Under the pieces are notes generated by a model that did no database searches, was not told where the DNA came from, and was given only the letters and a program-made list of their open reading frames with translations. Source: a virus. From it: a stretch of DNA of 37,993 nt. A program made the translations under genes and the position numbers. Shown here one piece after another: positions 15,565 through 23,025 of the stretch. The stretch spans positions 1 through 37,993 of IMG/VR virus record IMGVR_UViG_3300033886_000045, one strand, 5' to 3'. Every line of letters starts with the position of its first letter. Positions within the stretch are counted from its first letter, which is position 1.

Positions 15565-15966
15565 ATGTTCTTCGCTACATGTTCCCTGCTGAGGGTGGTC
15601 AGGACTCTGCGGTGTGTAAAACCGAATTATGTGATTATCTGTGGTACGGGCAAGGAAAAAGAAGTGCGTTTCATTGCCGTATCTGAGCAGGGCCGCATGG
15701 CCGAAGTGATGCTGCGAAATGTTTGCTACTGGCCACGACTGTGGGTCAAGGTTCCTATGCATGTCCTGGAACTGGTTGTTAAAGTCAAGGGCCAGATTAC
15801 CGTAACGCTCGAAAACAATGAGCGGTACGGGCTGCACCTCAATTTTGAGGGCGAAACCCACGGTGTTCGGCACCGCCTGAGAGCTGCCGACCTTGGTGAA
15901 GAAGTCCTGCCTCTCCTGGCTGACCTGCGGAAGCAGGGTTTTTCCGCATCGACTCGCAGGCGGTAG
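15565..15966 (+). CDS. Early protein, unknown
   Basis: The 133-residue product starts at ATG 15565 with GGAGGT five bases upstream; an in-frame TTG at 15544 is not supported. It appears beta-rich (PNYVIICGTGKEKEVRFIAV, then ELVVKVKGQITVTLENNERY) with a helical C-terminus rich in Leu and Arg. The layout resembles a small nucleic-acid-binding or inhibitor protein but no family is recognised. It lies under promoter P3 and is followed by an 86-base leader before the clamp-like gene. Confidence 0.5.
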   Translation: MFFATCSLLRVVRTLRCVKPNYVIICGTGKEKEVRFIAVSEQGRMAEVMLRNVCYWPRLWVKVPMHVLELVVKVKGQITVTLENNERYGLHLNFEGETHGVRHRLRAADLGEEVLPLLADLRKQGFSASTRRR

Positions 15967-16052
15967 TAGCGCCGCAAGGACGAACAGCGGCTTGGTTTGG
16001 GTTGGGTACGGGGCCTGTAACGGCTTTTCACTCTTGCTAAAAGGAGGAAGCT

Positions 16053-17306
16053 ATGCTGTGGTTTCAAACTGATGCGACTTCGCTGCGTAAGCTGACTCGC
16101 GTCATGCAGCGTGTCCTGCCTGACAGAAAAGGCGAGGTAGTGGTCGAAACCGGCCAGGACGGCATCGAGTTTTCTGCCCTGAACCCCGATACCGGGGTGT
16201 ACGCAAAAGCAGCATTGTCTGCCCGCCCTTTTGAGCAACGGCGACAGGCAATGCTGCCAGTCGCGTTCCTGGAAAACCTGCTTGGGGAACTCGGCCGCGG
16301 CTCGGTAGCCGTTAGCGTGATGACCGACAATGGCGGGGAAGTCCTGCTGGTCGAGCCCCAGACGACTGGAAGGCAGTCCCGCTTTTATCTGTCTGACAAG
16401 CCGGTTGGCCAGGGACTGGCTCCGGAACTGACTGATACGCCCAATTGGCACAACGGGGTTTTCTTCCGCTCGACCTGCCCGCAGGACGCAAGAGAGCCGC
16501 TGGCTGCCGCCTTGTGCTGTGCCATGCGTGAAACAGATGTGAGGTTATGGGCGGAGCGCCACCTGCACATGATTCTGCTGGACTTCGATAGCCTTGCTGC
16601 TGATGGCATGGTGGTCATTGCCGGTAGCGATGGCGTCCGGCTGTCGGCGGCTGGATGGCCTGTGGAGGTCGAGGGCCAGCGTGATGGCCTCAGACCGGCA
16701 GCAATCACGCGCGACTGTGCCCAGGTGTGGAAGGAGGTACTTGACCTGCGGCCCAACCTTATCCAGTTCGGCTTCACCGAAAGGGCAGAACAATCCCACC
16801 TGACCTTCATCACCAGGCTAACCGGCCCGGTCAGCCGGGTTGATTTTGGCCAGCTTAACGTGCGCCGCAACTGGGCGCGCTGGCGGCTTCTGCTGTACGA
16901 TGCCGACCTGGAACTGGTAGTACCGGTCAAGCCGCTGCTGGAACTAGCCACGGCGGCAAAGCGCCTGGAGCGACAAGACAACCAACTGGCGTCGATGCTG
17001 GTACTGATGCCCCAGGCGAAGCAGGGCGACTACAGCCTGGTCGCCTGGCCTGTGACGTCCCCCCGGCAGAAACTGACGCTCCAGGCAACGCTGGCCAACC
17101 CTGGCAAATCCAGGCCTAAGAAGCTGCCGGATGCTGTCTACCTGCTGCCGAGAAACTTGCTGCCGCTTCTCAGGCACCTGCCCACAGAGCGCGTTACTCT
17201 TCTGTTCCGAGAAAGGCAACGTTGCCTGAACCTCCGGGCCTACGGTTTGGAGAAGGGATGGTTCCAGGGCGTCATTGCCCTGATAGATGCTGATGCTGTT
17301 TCCTGA
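16053..17306 (+). CDS. Sliding clamp-like protein 1 (DnaN fold)
   Basis: The 417-residue product has the three-repeat pattern of beta sliding clamps, which encircle DNA as processivity factors for the polymerase. There is an N-terminal helix SLRKLTRVMQRVLPDRKG followed by a strand with DGIEFSALNPDTGVYAKAAL; a middle domain with DGMVVIAGSDGVRLSAAGWP; and a third domain with PVKPLLELATAAKRLE and late LLPRNLLPLLRHLP. In each, a helix is followed by a D/E-G-I/V strand, as in DnaN. The family is usually about 370 residues, so this one is slightly long. Divergence is high and no single invariant motif exists, so this is a pattern-based call. The AAGGAGG site is ideal. A shorter relative follows directly. 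Confidence 0.55.
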   Translation: MLWFQTDATSLRKLTRVMQRVLPDRKGEVVVETGQDGIEFSALNPDTGVYAKAALSARPFEQRRQAMLPVAFLENLLGELGRGSVAVSVMTDNGGEVLLVEPQTTGRQSRFYLSDKPVGQGLAPELTDTPNWHNGVFFRSTCPQDAREPLAAALCCAMRETDVRLWAERHLHMILLDFDSLAADGMVVIAGSDGVRLSAAGWPVEVEGQRDGLRPAAITRDCAQVWKEVLDLRPNLIQFGFTERAEQSHLTFITRLTGPVSRVDFGQLNVRRNWARWRLLLYDADLELVVPVKPLLELATAAKRLERQDNQLASMLVLMPQAKQGDYSLVAWPVTSPRQKLTLQATLANPGKSRPKKLPDAVYLLPRNLLPLLRHLPTERVTLLFRERQRCLNLRAYGLEKGWFQGVIALIDADAVS

Positions 17307-17330
17307 GTCCCATAAGAAAGGGGGTCTGCG

Positions 17331-18122
17331 ATGCGTTGGTTCACGGTAGACTGTGCGTCGGTGAAACGGGCGACAACCCTGTTGCGTACGGTATTGTCTG
17401 AAAAGAGCAAAGGCACTCCTAGCAGCTACCAGGTGGTGGTGGAGAGCAACTACGACACTGTGGAGTTCGCGACGTACGGCCAGCTGCCCTTGCGTATTGT
17501 GGTACAGACCGACAACGTTGCCGTGCCACGGTTGCGGGCTGTGGTACAGATAGAAGACCTGCTTGCTGTCAGGCGGCGCTGCTGCCGTGGCAGCAAGCTG
17601 ACCGCCCTGGTTCCTGTTGACAAAGACGGGTGGGGAGAAGCAACGCTGCCCTTCCGTAGTGAGCAGGGGTCGAAAAGCATTACCGCCTTTACGGGCGTTT
17701 ATGCCGATGACGTTTCTCATCATACTGTACCGCGGCTGTGGTGGGAGAGCTACTTCCAGGTCGAGAAGCCGCGCCTGCTGGCTGTATTGCTGGATTGTCT
17801 GCTCAAGCAACCGGCCGAAGCGTCCCTTAGTATGGGCCTTGATGTAGCCGGCCAGCGCATACGGCTGGCTGCGGACGGGTGCTGTCTTGGGCGTTGCAAA
17901 GCGGCAATCGTAGGGGAACCCCGTGCAATCGATAACTGGGGGCTGTCGCGGGGCTTCCTGCTAGCCTTGCGCTGCATCCTGGACAACAAACCGGGCGTGC
18001 TGCATATCGCGCTGCGGGAGTCTTTCGACGGCAGCAAACACATGGCCGTTTCAGCGTTTTCCGACATACCGGTCGAGCGTATCGACCTGTGCCAGGTGGG
18101 TTTGCCCGCCACAGGTGGCTGA
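17331..18122 (+). CDS. Sliding clamp-like protein 2, shorter paralogue
   Basis: The 263-residue protein opens with MRWFTVDCASVKRATTLLRTVL, which aligns with the start of the previous gene (MLWFQTDATSLRKLTRVMQRVL). Both then continue with a strand pair around YDTVEFATYGQLPLRIVV. It has room for only two clamp domains, so it might form a differently sized ring, a heteromer with the larger paralogue, or a modulator of it (inference). The genes are 24 bases apart with a GAAAGGGGG ribosome binding site between them, so they are co-transcribed. The alternative is an unrelated protein that shares only an N-terminal helix. Confidence 0.5.
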   Translation: MRWFTVDCASVKRATTLLRTVLSEKSKGTPSSYQVVVESNYDTVEFATYGQLPLRIVVQTDNVAVPRLRAVVQIEDLLAVRRRCCRGSKLTALVPVDKDGWGEATLPFRSEQGSKSITAFTGVYADDVSHHTVPRLWWESYFQVEKPRLLAVLLDCLLKQPAEASLSMGLDVAGQRIRLAADGCCLGRCKAAIVGEPRAIDNWGLSRGFLLALRCILDNKPGVLHIALRESFDGSKHMAVSAFSDIPVERIDLCQVGLPATGG

Positions 18123-18138
18123 GGGAAAGGAGCCTGCC

Positions 18139-18654
18139 ATGACTGTGAAACACTGTGCTGGTTGCCGCTGGGCCGGAGGCCCATGCGTCATAGGCCGCGG
18201 CAATCCGCAAGCGCCGCTGGCCCTGCTGGGTGAGGCCCCTGGTACTGTGGAGATACAAAGGGGCGTAGCCTTCACTGGCCCCAGCGGCCAGTTGCTCGAC
18301 GACCTGTTACATCGGGCGGTTGCCGCCGCTGGTCTATGCGGCAAACTGTCCTTTTCCGACTTCTGGATTACCAACTGTGTCTGCTGCGATACCCGTGGGC
18401 AGACTCCCACGCTTGCCGACTGCAAGCTGTGCTGGCCCCGGCTGTCGAAAGAGCTAACGGGCAAGTACGTCATCGCCCTGGGCCGTGTGGCAGAGCGTAA
18501 TCTGCGGCATCACCGCTGGCCGCTGAACCGTGCCTTGTTTGTGTGGCACCCGGCATACATACTGCGGAACCCACTGGCTGCCGGCGGGTGGGTAATGCGT
18601 GTGCGGGACTTCCTTTCCGCCGTGTACCCGGAGCTACAAGGAGCTACAAGATGA
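18139..18654 (+). CDS. Uracil-DNA glycosylase, family 4
   Basis: The 171-residue product matches family 4 uracil-DNA glycosylases, which remove uracil from DNA and carry an Fe-S cluster. Motif 1 reads GEAPGTVEIQRGVAFTGPSG (31-50), and the second active-site segment WHPAYILRN lies at 136-144. Cluster ligands are available as Cys6 and Cys9 (CAGC) and as the NCVCC...CKLC group at 80-98. The length is slightly short of the usual 180-200. The start is ATG 18139 with AAAGGAG upstream. The stop overlaps the next start (ATGA), so the nuclease gene is coupled. A glycosylase in a replication module suggests repair of deaminated cytosine, perhaps at high temperature, or clean-up of host DNA. Confidence 0.85.
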   Translation: MTVKHCAGCRWAGGPCVIGRGNPQAPLALLGEAPGTVEIQRGVAFTGPSGQLLDDLLHRAVAAAGLCGKLSFSDFWITNCVCCDTRGQTPTLADCKLCWPRLSKELTGKYVIALGRVAERNLRHHRWPLNRALFVWHPAYILRNPLAAGGWVMRVRDFLSAVYPELQGATR

Positions 18655-19724
18655 AACCTACCTCCAGGAAACAACCGACCAAGACCGGGCGTAAACGGCC
18701 GGGCTGTGGTACCAGACGAGAGCGTCCGGACTGTAGTGCCAGACGAGAGCGTCCGGACTGGGTGTGGAACTGGCAGGACGGGGCAACGCAATCGGCGCTG
18801 CGATTGTTCCGCACCTGTCCACACCAGTTCTGGCTGACCTACTGCCAGGGATGGCGGGCAATGCTGACCAGTACGGCAATCGAACAAGGCAGTGCGTTCC
18901 ACCACCTGCTGGAAGGCGGCCTGGCGGAAGGCTACATACTGAAACGACGGCTGGAAACACCGCCTGCGGTACGAACGGCTGACTGGACAGACAATCTGCA
19001 TTGGGCCGTGGCTATTGCCGAGTGGTCTTATCAGCACTATCAGGTGTTCTGGGAAAAACACCCGATTGAAAACAAAGTATCCGAGGCCGTATTCGACATA
19101 GACGGCCCGGCGGGCTTGCGGCTGCGGGGGAAAATCGACGGCTACGGGCAACTGAAAGACGCTCGCTCGGGCCGCACGCTGAATGTGGTCATCGAAACCA
19201 AATACCGCAGCCAGATAGACGAGGAAACCACCAAAGCCGCCCTGCCCTACCAATTCCAGCCTTTGTTGTACGCCTACGCACTGCAACGTTTGACTGGCAT
19301 TGTGGTGGACGGCATCGTGCTGGACGTTGTACGTCGGCCTGCACTGCGGCCCAGGCAATCGGAAACCGTAGTCCAGTACCTGGACCGCCTGACGGAAGAC
19401 TACCATGAACGGCCTGCCTGGTACTTCATGCGCTGGCTGGTACGGCTGGAACCGGGCGACATAGACCAATGGGTATCCCGATGCCTGGAACCACTGGCCC
19501 GTCGGTTGCGGGAGTGGTGGCGCAGCATCGTCAAGTATGACGACCCGTTCCAGTCGCCGCTGCACTACCTGAACGACGACGCGCTGGTGGACGGCTTTTC
19601 TCGCTGTGCGCTGTTTCACCTGATTACGGACGGCTCGACGTTCGGGCTGTACCGCGTAACGAAACCGTTTCCGGAGTTGGAACCAATCGAGGACGCCGAG
19701 TCCTCACAGCAAACCTCTTGTTAG
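18651..19724 (+). CDS. PD-(D/E)XK nuclease, Cas4/RecB-like
   Basis: The 357-residue product contains the nuclease core GKIDGYG (160-166), then VVIETKYRS (179-187) with D163, E182 and K184, and a QxxxY-type motif YQFQPLLYAYAL (200-211). That is the arrangement of the PDDEXK_1/RecB-nuclease/Cas4 group, which processes DNA ends by exonuclease action in recombination. The N-terminus includes a 27-bp tandem duplication (TRRERPD repeated, 18705-18760). Four Cys (19, 28, 56, 65) lie in the N-terminal part, compatible with a cluster as in Cas4, but no C-terminal Cys trio is seen. I chose ATG 18651, coupled to the upstream stop. It is the likely end-processing partner of the Sak4-like ATPase that follows. 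Confidence 0.75.
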   Translation: MKPTSRKQPTKTGRKRPGCGTRRERPDCSARRERPDWVWNWQDGATQSALRLFRTCPHQFWLTYCQGWRAMLTSTAIEQGSAFHHLLEGGLAEGYILKRRLETPPAVRTADWTDNLHWAVAIAEWSYQHYQVFWEKHPIENKVSEAVFDIDGPAGLRLRGKIDGYGQLKDARSGRTLNVVIETKYRSQIDEETTKAALPYQFQPLLYAYALQRLTGIVVDGIVLDVVRRPALRPRQSETVVQYLDRLTEDYHERPAWYFMRWLVRLEPGDIDQWVSRCLEPLARRLREWWRSIVKYDDPFQSPLHYLNDDALVDGFSRCALFHLITDGSTFGLYRVTKPFPELEPIEDAESSQQTSC

Positions 19725-19738
19725 AAAGGGCGTATGTC

Positions 19739-20650
19739 ATGAGCAGAACCGAGAAACTGACTGGTAGCAGCCGCAAAAAGACGGCACCGACGGTGGCCTT
19801 GCCCACCGCAAAAAACACGCCGCCCCAGCGGCTGGAGCAGTACCACGTGCTGCTCTACGGCGTCAAGGGCATTGGCAAAACGTCGCTGGCGGCCTGTTTT
19901 CCCAAATCACTGGTCTTCCAGTTCGAGGAGGGGCGGTTCAATCTGCCCATTTATCAGATACCAGGCCCGTGTAACCAATGCCGTGGCCGTGGCTGCAAAG
20001 ACTGCGACCACACCGGTCGGGAACCACGACTGACCTGGGAGCGTTTCCTGGGCTACGTCGATTTGCTGGTCGAGCAGCGGGCCAAGCGGCAGTGGGACAC
20101 TATCGTAATCGACAGCCTGGACATGGCCGTCGAGGCTGCCGAACGCTATATCTGCCAGCCCAAGGGGCTGCTATCCGCTACCGAAGCCCGTGATTATGGC
20201 TTCACCTGGCGTGAGGTGCGGGAGGAACTCGACACCCAGTTGACCGAACTGCGGCTGTCGGGTTATGGGCTGCTGCTGGTATCCCACGCCAAGCTACGGG
20301 ACGTGGAACTGAAGGTGGGCGGCAACCTGACGCAAATCATGCCCACTGTCCAGCAGACGGTGCTCGACAACTATGTACGGCCCAAGGTAGATGTAGTCAT
20401 CTACTACGGCTACCACGGTCGGCAACGCATACTGACCACTACGGGCACCGAGCAGCTGTTGGCAAGCTGCGGCCCTGCGGGGCACTTCCGCACCGAAGAC
20501 GGGCGTCCGATACCGGCCTTTCTGGCTGGCGACAGCCCTGAAGAAGCCTACAAACGACTGCTGCTGGCCTGGGAAAACAAACTGCCTGAGAAGTATGTTA
20601 TCCCTGCCGACCAGTTGGACTTCGGCCAGCGGCAGCCCGACGACAAATAG
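19739..20650 (+). CDS. Sak4-like RecA-fold ATPase with CXXC insertion
   Basis: The 303-residue product has Walker A GVKGIGKTS (41-49) and Walker B WDTIVIDSLD (119-128), followed by a segment GYGLLLVSHAKLRDVELKVG. This is the layout of the AAA_24/Sak4 branch of phage single-strand annealing and strand-exchange proteins, a RecA-like core without the C-terminal domain. A four-cysteine group CNQCRGRGCKDC (78-89) sits between Walker A and B and looks like a DnaJ-type zinc ribbon; zinc-finger insertions at this place occur in some Sak4 relatives. The start is ATG 19739, with GAAAGGG upstream. It probably works with the Cas4-like nuclease and the SSB encoded on either side. Confidence 0.75.
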   Translation: MSRTEKLTGSSRKKTAPTVALPTAKNTPPQRLEQYHVLLYGVKGIGKTSLAACFPKSLVFQFEEGRFNLPIYQIPGPCNQCRGRGCKDCDHTGREPRLTWERFLGYVDLLVEQRAKRQWDTIVIDSLDMAVEAAERYICQPKGLLSATEARDYGFTWREVREELDTQLTELRLSGYGLLLVSHAKLRDVELKVGGNLTQIMPTVQQTVLDNYVRPKVDVVIYYGYHGRQRILTTTGTEQLLASCGPAGHFRTEDGRPIPAFLAGDSPEEAYKRLLLAWENKLPEKYVIPADQLDFGQRQPDDK

Positions 20651-20661
20651 CCACTCTGTGT

Positions 20662-20717
20662 AGCGTTGTCGGCTGTATCAGCGGCAACGGCCGACAACGC
20701 TGTTGCTGATTGCCGCT
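20662..20717 (+). promoter_or_regulatory. Leader structure, possible H-type pseudoknot before the SSB gene
   Basis: Stem 1 pairs AGCGTTGTCGGC (20662-20673) with GCCGACAACGCT (20690-20701), a perfect 12-bp stem. Its 16-base loop contains AGCGGCAA (20680-20687), which is complementary to TTGCCGCT just downstream (20710-20717). Both stems can form together only as a pseudoknot. The structure lies 31 bases upstream of the SSB-like start. In T4 the gene 32 SSB leader also carries a pseudoknot used in autoregulation, so a parallel is possible. Confidence 0.55.
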
Positions 20718-20748
20718 ACGAAACACCTTGTGTCTTGGAGGTCTAACT

Positions 20749-21228
20749 ATGTCACCGCGGAAACCGCAGAACAAGTCGCTTGCACAACTTGAGGCGGCCT
20801 GGCGTGCTGCCCGAGAGCAGGCCAGTAAATCCCGGCTTGCCAGCAGCACCAGCATCCCAGACGGCAATTATCTGGCCCGGCTGACGGATGCTGCCAGCGG
20901 CGAGTCCAACGGCGTCCAGTGGATACGACTGGACTTTGTGGTCGAGAGCGAAGGGTACGAAGGGGAACGGCTGGCCCGGTTCCTCCGCCTGGAAGAAAAC
21001 GGGCTTCAGTTGCTGGCCCGTACCTGCCAGGCCCTTGGGCTGGACGTAGCGTCGCTTTCCACTGTGGCCGACGAACTGGCTGCTGTGGCGGCCCGACAAC
21101 CGTTGTGCCGCATACGTGTGCTCACCCGCGACACGGACGCCGGCACGTTTACCAACGTGTACGTTAACGGACTGGCCTCGACGGACGCGCCGTCTGGCCA
21201 GCGCGGGCGCAGTCGGCTGCGCCGCTAA
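20749..21228 (+). CDS. Single-stranded DNA-binding protein, DUF669-like
   Basis: The 159-residue product shows the DUF669 pattern: a charged N-terminal helix, IPDGNYLARLTDAASG, then QWIRLDFVVESEGYEGERLA with the bulge typical of an OB-like strand pair, FLRLEENGLQLLARTCQALGL as a helix, and CRIRVLTRDTDAGTFTNVYV as a final strand. Proteins of this family serve phages as SSB. The start at ATG 20749 has GGAGGT six bases upstream. It is flanked by the Sak4-like ATPase and DNA polymerase, the usual place for a phage SSB. The C-terminus is basic (RGRSRLRR) rather than acidic, unlike many SSB tails. Confidence 0.7.
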   Translation: MSPRKPQNKSLAQLEAAWRAAREQASKSRLASSTSIPDGNYLARLTDAASGESNGVQWIRLDFVVESEGYEGERLARFLRLEENGLQLLARTCQALGLDVASLSTVADELAAVAARQPLCRIRVLTRDTDAGTFTNVYVNGLASTDAPSGQRGRSRLRR

Positions 21229-21243
21229 CCAGTGTGCAAAAAA

Positions 21244-21276
21244 CCCCACCCTGTTGCCTCATGCAACAGGGTGGGG
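21244..21276 (-). terminator. Strong intrinsic terminator facing the minus strand
   Basis: CCCCACCCTGTTGC (21244-21257) and GCAACAGGGTGGGG (21263-21276) form a perfect 14-bp stem with a 5-base loop. The A-run lies on the plus strand before the hairpin (A6), so on the minus strand the hairpin is followed by T6, a textbook intrinsic terminator for leftward transcription. On the plus strand it lacks a T-run and would act only as a structured leader of the polymerase gene. It may stop antisense transcription into the recombination genes. Confidence 0.75.
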
Positions 21277-21333
21277 GTCGCCACTGGGCGCTGGCTGGCG
21301 TACGGCCAGCTCAACAGGAAAGGGGCTACTACC

Positions 21334-23025
21334 ATGATAATCGACACTGAAACCATTGGCCTAGGCGGGCCTCCGTTTGCCGTATGTTTGCTGGACGCTG
21401 GCGGCAAGGTGGTCTTGTTCCACCAGTCAACGCCGGACTGGACGCGGCGGGTAACATGGCCCACCGACGTGTGCCAGCGTATCCGGCAGCTTGTTGACCA
21501 GGACAACGTGCTGGTCTTTCACAACGCCAAATACGACATACAGGCACTGCGGCGTATCGGCATTGACGTCCCCTGGCAGAAGGTCGAGGACACCATGTTG
21601 CTGGCCCATGCCGTAGACAGTCAGATGACCGTAGCACTGAAGCCGCTGGCCGAACTGTGTCTTGGTTTTCCACAAGACGACCTGCGGCAACTGTCTGATG
21701 CTGTCCGGCGGGCGCGGCGCATCGCTGCCTCCCAGGGTATCCAGCTTGCCGACAATCCAGCCGAAGACTGGTGGATGGTCAAACCCCTGCTGGGCACCGA
21801 TGAACTGAAGGCCTACAACGTTAACGATTGCCGCCGGACGCTGCAACTGTGGTTGTACCTTCACCGTATCGCCAATGACCAGCAACGCAGGGCCTACTGG
21901 CAACAACTGCGTCTGTTGCCTGTGCTAGACCGTATGGAGCAGTGGGGCGTAACGATACGCCCCGCTGTGCTGGAGCGTCGCATTGCTGCCCTGGAGCGAA
22001 AAATCCAACTGCTGTCCAGCCAGGTTGAGCGGCTTGCGGGTCAACCGCTTAACCTGAACAGCCCTGTGCAAGTCGCCGGGCTGCTGGAACGTTTCGGCAT
22101 CCGCAGCCCGTACACGACGGCCACCGGACGCAGCAGCGTAAGCGAAGAAGCCCTGCAAGAGATGTTTGCCGCATACACCAGCGGCAAACGGCGTCAACTG
22201 CTACAACTGCTGCTGGAACACCGGGCCGCTACGAAGGCCTGTGGGATGTTGAAAGAATATCAGCGGCTGTTGCGTATCGACGACGGCATCGCACGTCTGT
22301 ACCCCGCCTATCATCCGGTCGGTACGTCCACCACACGACTGTCGAGCAGCCACCCGAACGTCCAGAACATACCGCTTGACCAGCGGTCGGTGTTCGGCCC
22401 TGCTCCTGGCCGTGTGTGGGTCGGCGCGGACTACAGCCAACTGGAACTGCGGGTAATGGCCACACTGGCCGGAGAAACGCGGATGCTGGACGCCTTCGCC
22501 AGCGGCGAAGACATACACAACCGCACCGCCCAGTTGTGCGGCATAGACCGCTCCCAGGCAAAGGCGGTCAACTATGCAATGGTCTACGGTGCGGGCACCC
22601 GTCGGCTGGAAACCCTGTCGGGCCGTCAGGACATAAAGCAGGTCTTCTTTCGTGCCTACCCGAACCTGGCCTCCTGGCTGCGTCGCATATCCGACCAGGC
22701 CGCGCAGGACGGCTGTGTGACGACGGCTGGCGGCTATCCGCTGCGGGTTCCGCAAGACCGTACCTATGTAGCGGCCAACTACATGGTACAGGGCAGCGCG
22801 GGCGACGTGCTGAAACGTGCGATGTTGATGCTGCACGTGGCCCTGCCGGACTCTTGTCGGCTGGTCTTGTCTATCCACGACGAACTGGTGGTGGACGTAC
22901 CTGACTGCCGCAAGACGATTGTGTACGTCAAACGGCTGTTGCGCGGTGCGATGGTGGACGCTGGCAAAGGGCTGGGGTTCGATACGCCTGTGGATGTTTC
23001 CATATACAGAAAGGGGTGGAGATGA
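21334..23025 (+). CDS. polA: DNA polymerase I-type (family A) with 3'-5' exonuclease
   Basis: The 563-residue product has all exonuclease motifs (DTET at 4-7, FHNAKYD at 62-68, YNVND at 161-165) and polymerase motifs A (ADYSQLELRVMA, D366), B (RSQAKAVNYAMVYG, R406, K410, Y414) and C (SIHDELV, H515-D516-E517). There is no 5'-3' exonuclease domain. Tyr414 aligns with E. coli Pol I Phe762, where Tyr gives low discrimination against dideoxynucleotides (established for T7). I chose ATG 21334, with AGGAAAGGGG upstream. The stop overlaps the primase start (ATGA). It is the replicative polymerase, probably assisted by the clamp-like proteins. Confidence 0.95.
   Translation: MIIDTETIGLGGPPFAVCLLDAGGKVVLFHQSTPDWTRRVTWPTDVCQRIRQLVDQDNVLVFHNAKYDIQALRRIGIDVPWQKVEDTMLLAHAVDSQMTVALKPLAELCLGFPQDDLRQLSDAVRRARRIAASQGIQLADNPAEDWWMVKPLLGTDELKAYNVNDCRRTLQLWLYLHRIANDQQRRAYWQQLRLLPVLDRMEQWGVTIRPAVLERRIAALERKIQLLSSQVERLAGQPLNLNSPVQVAGLLERFGIRSPYTTATGRSSVSEEALQEMFAAYTSGKRRQLLQLLLEHRAATKACGMLKEYQRLLRIDDGIARLYPAYHPVGTSTTRLSSSHPNVQNIPLDQRSVFGPAPGRVWVGADYSQLELRVMATLAGETRMLDAFASGEDIHNRTAQLCGIDRSQAKAVNYAMVYGAGTRRLETLSGRQDIKQVFFRAYPNLASWLRRISDQAAQDGCVTTAGGYPLRVPQDRTYVAANYMVQGSAGDVLKRAMLMLHVALPDSCRLVLSIHDELVVDVPDCRKTIVYVKRLLRGAMVDAGKGLGFDTPVDVSIYRKGWR

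Noticed and set aside
18510-19619. Long minus-strand ORF of 369 codons
   Set aside because: It is antisense to the well-supported Cas4-like nuclease. Its translation shows no recognisable domain; such shadows are common in this GC-rich sequence.
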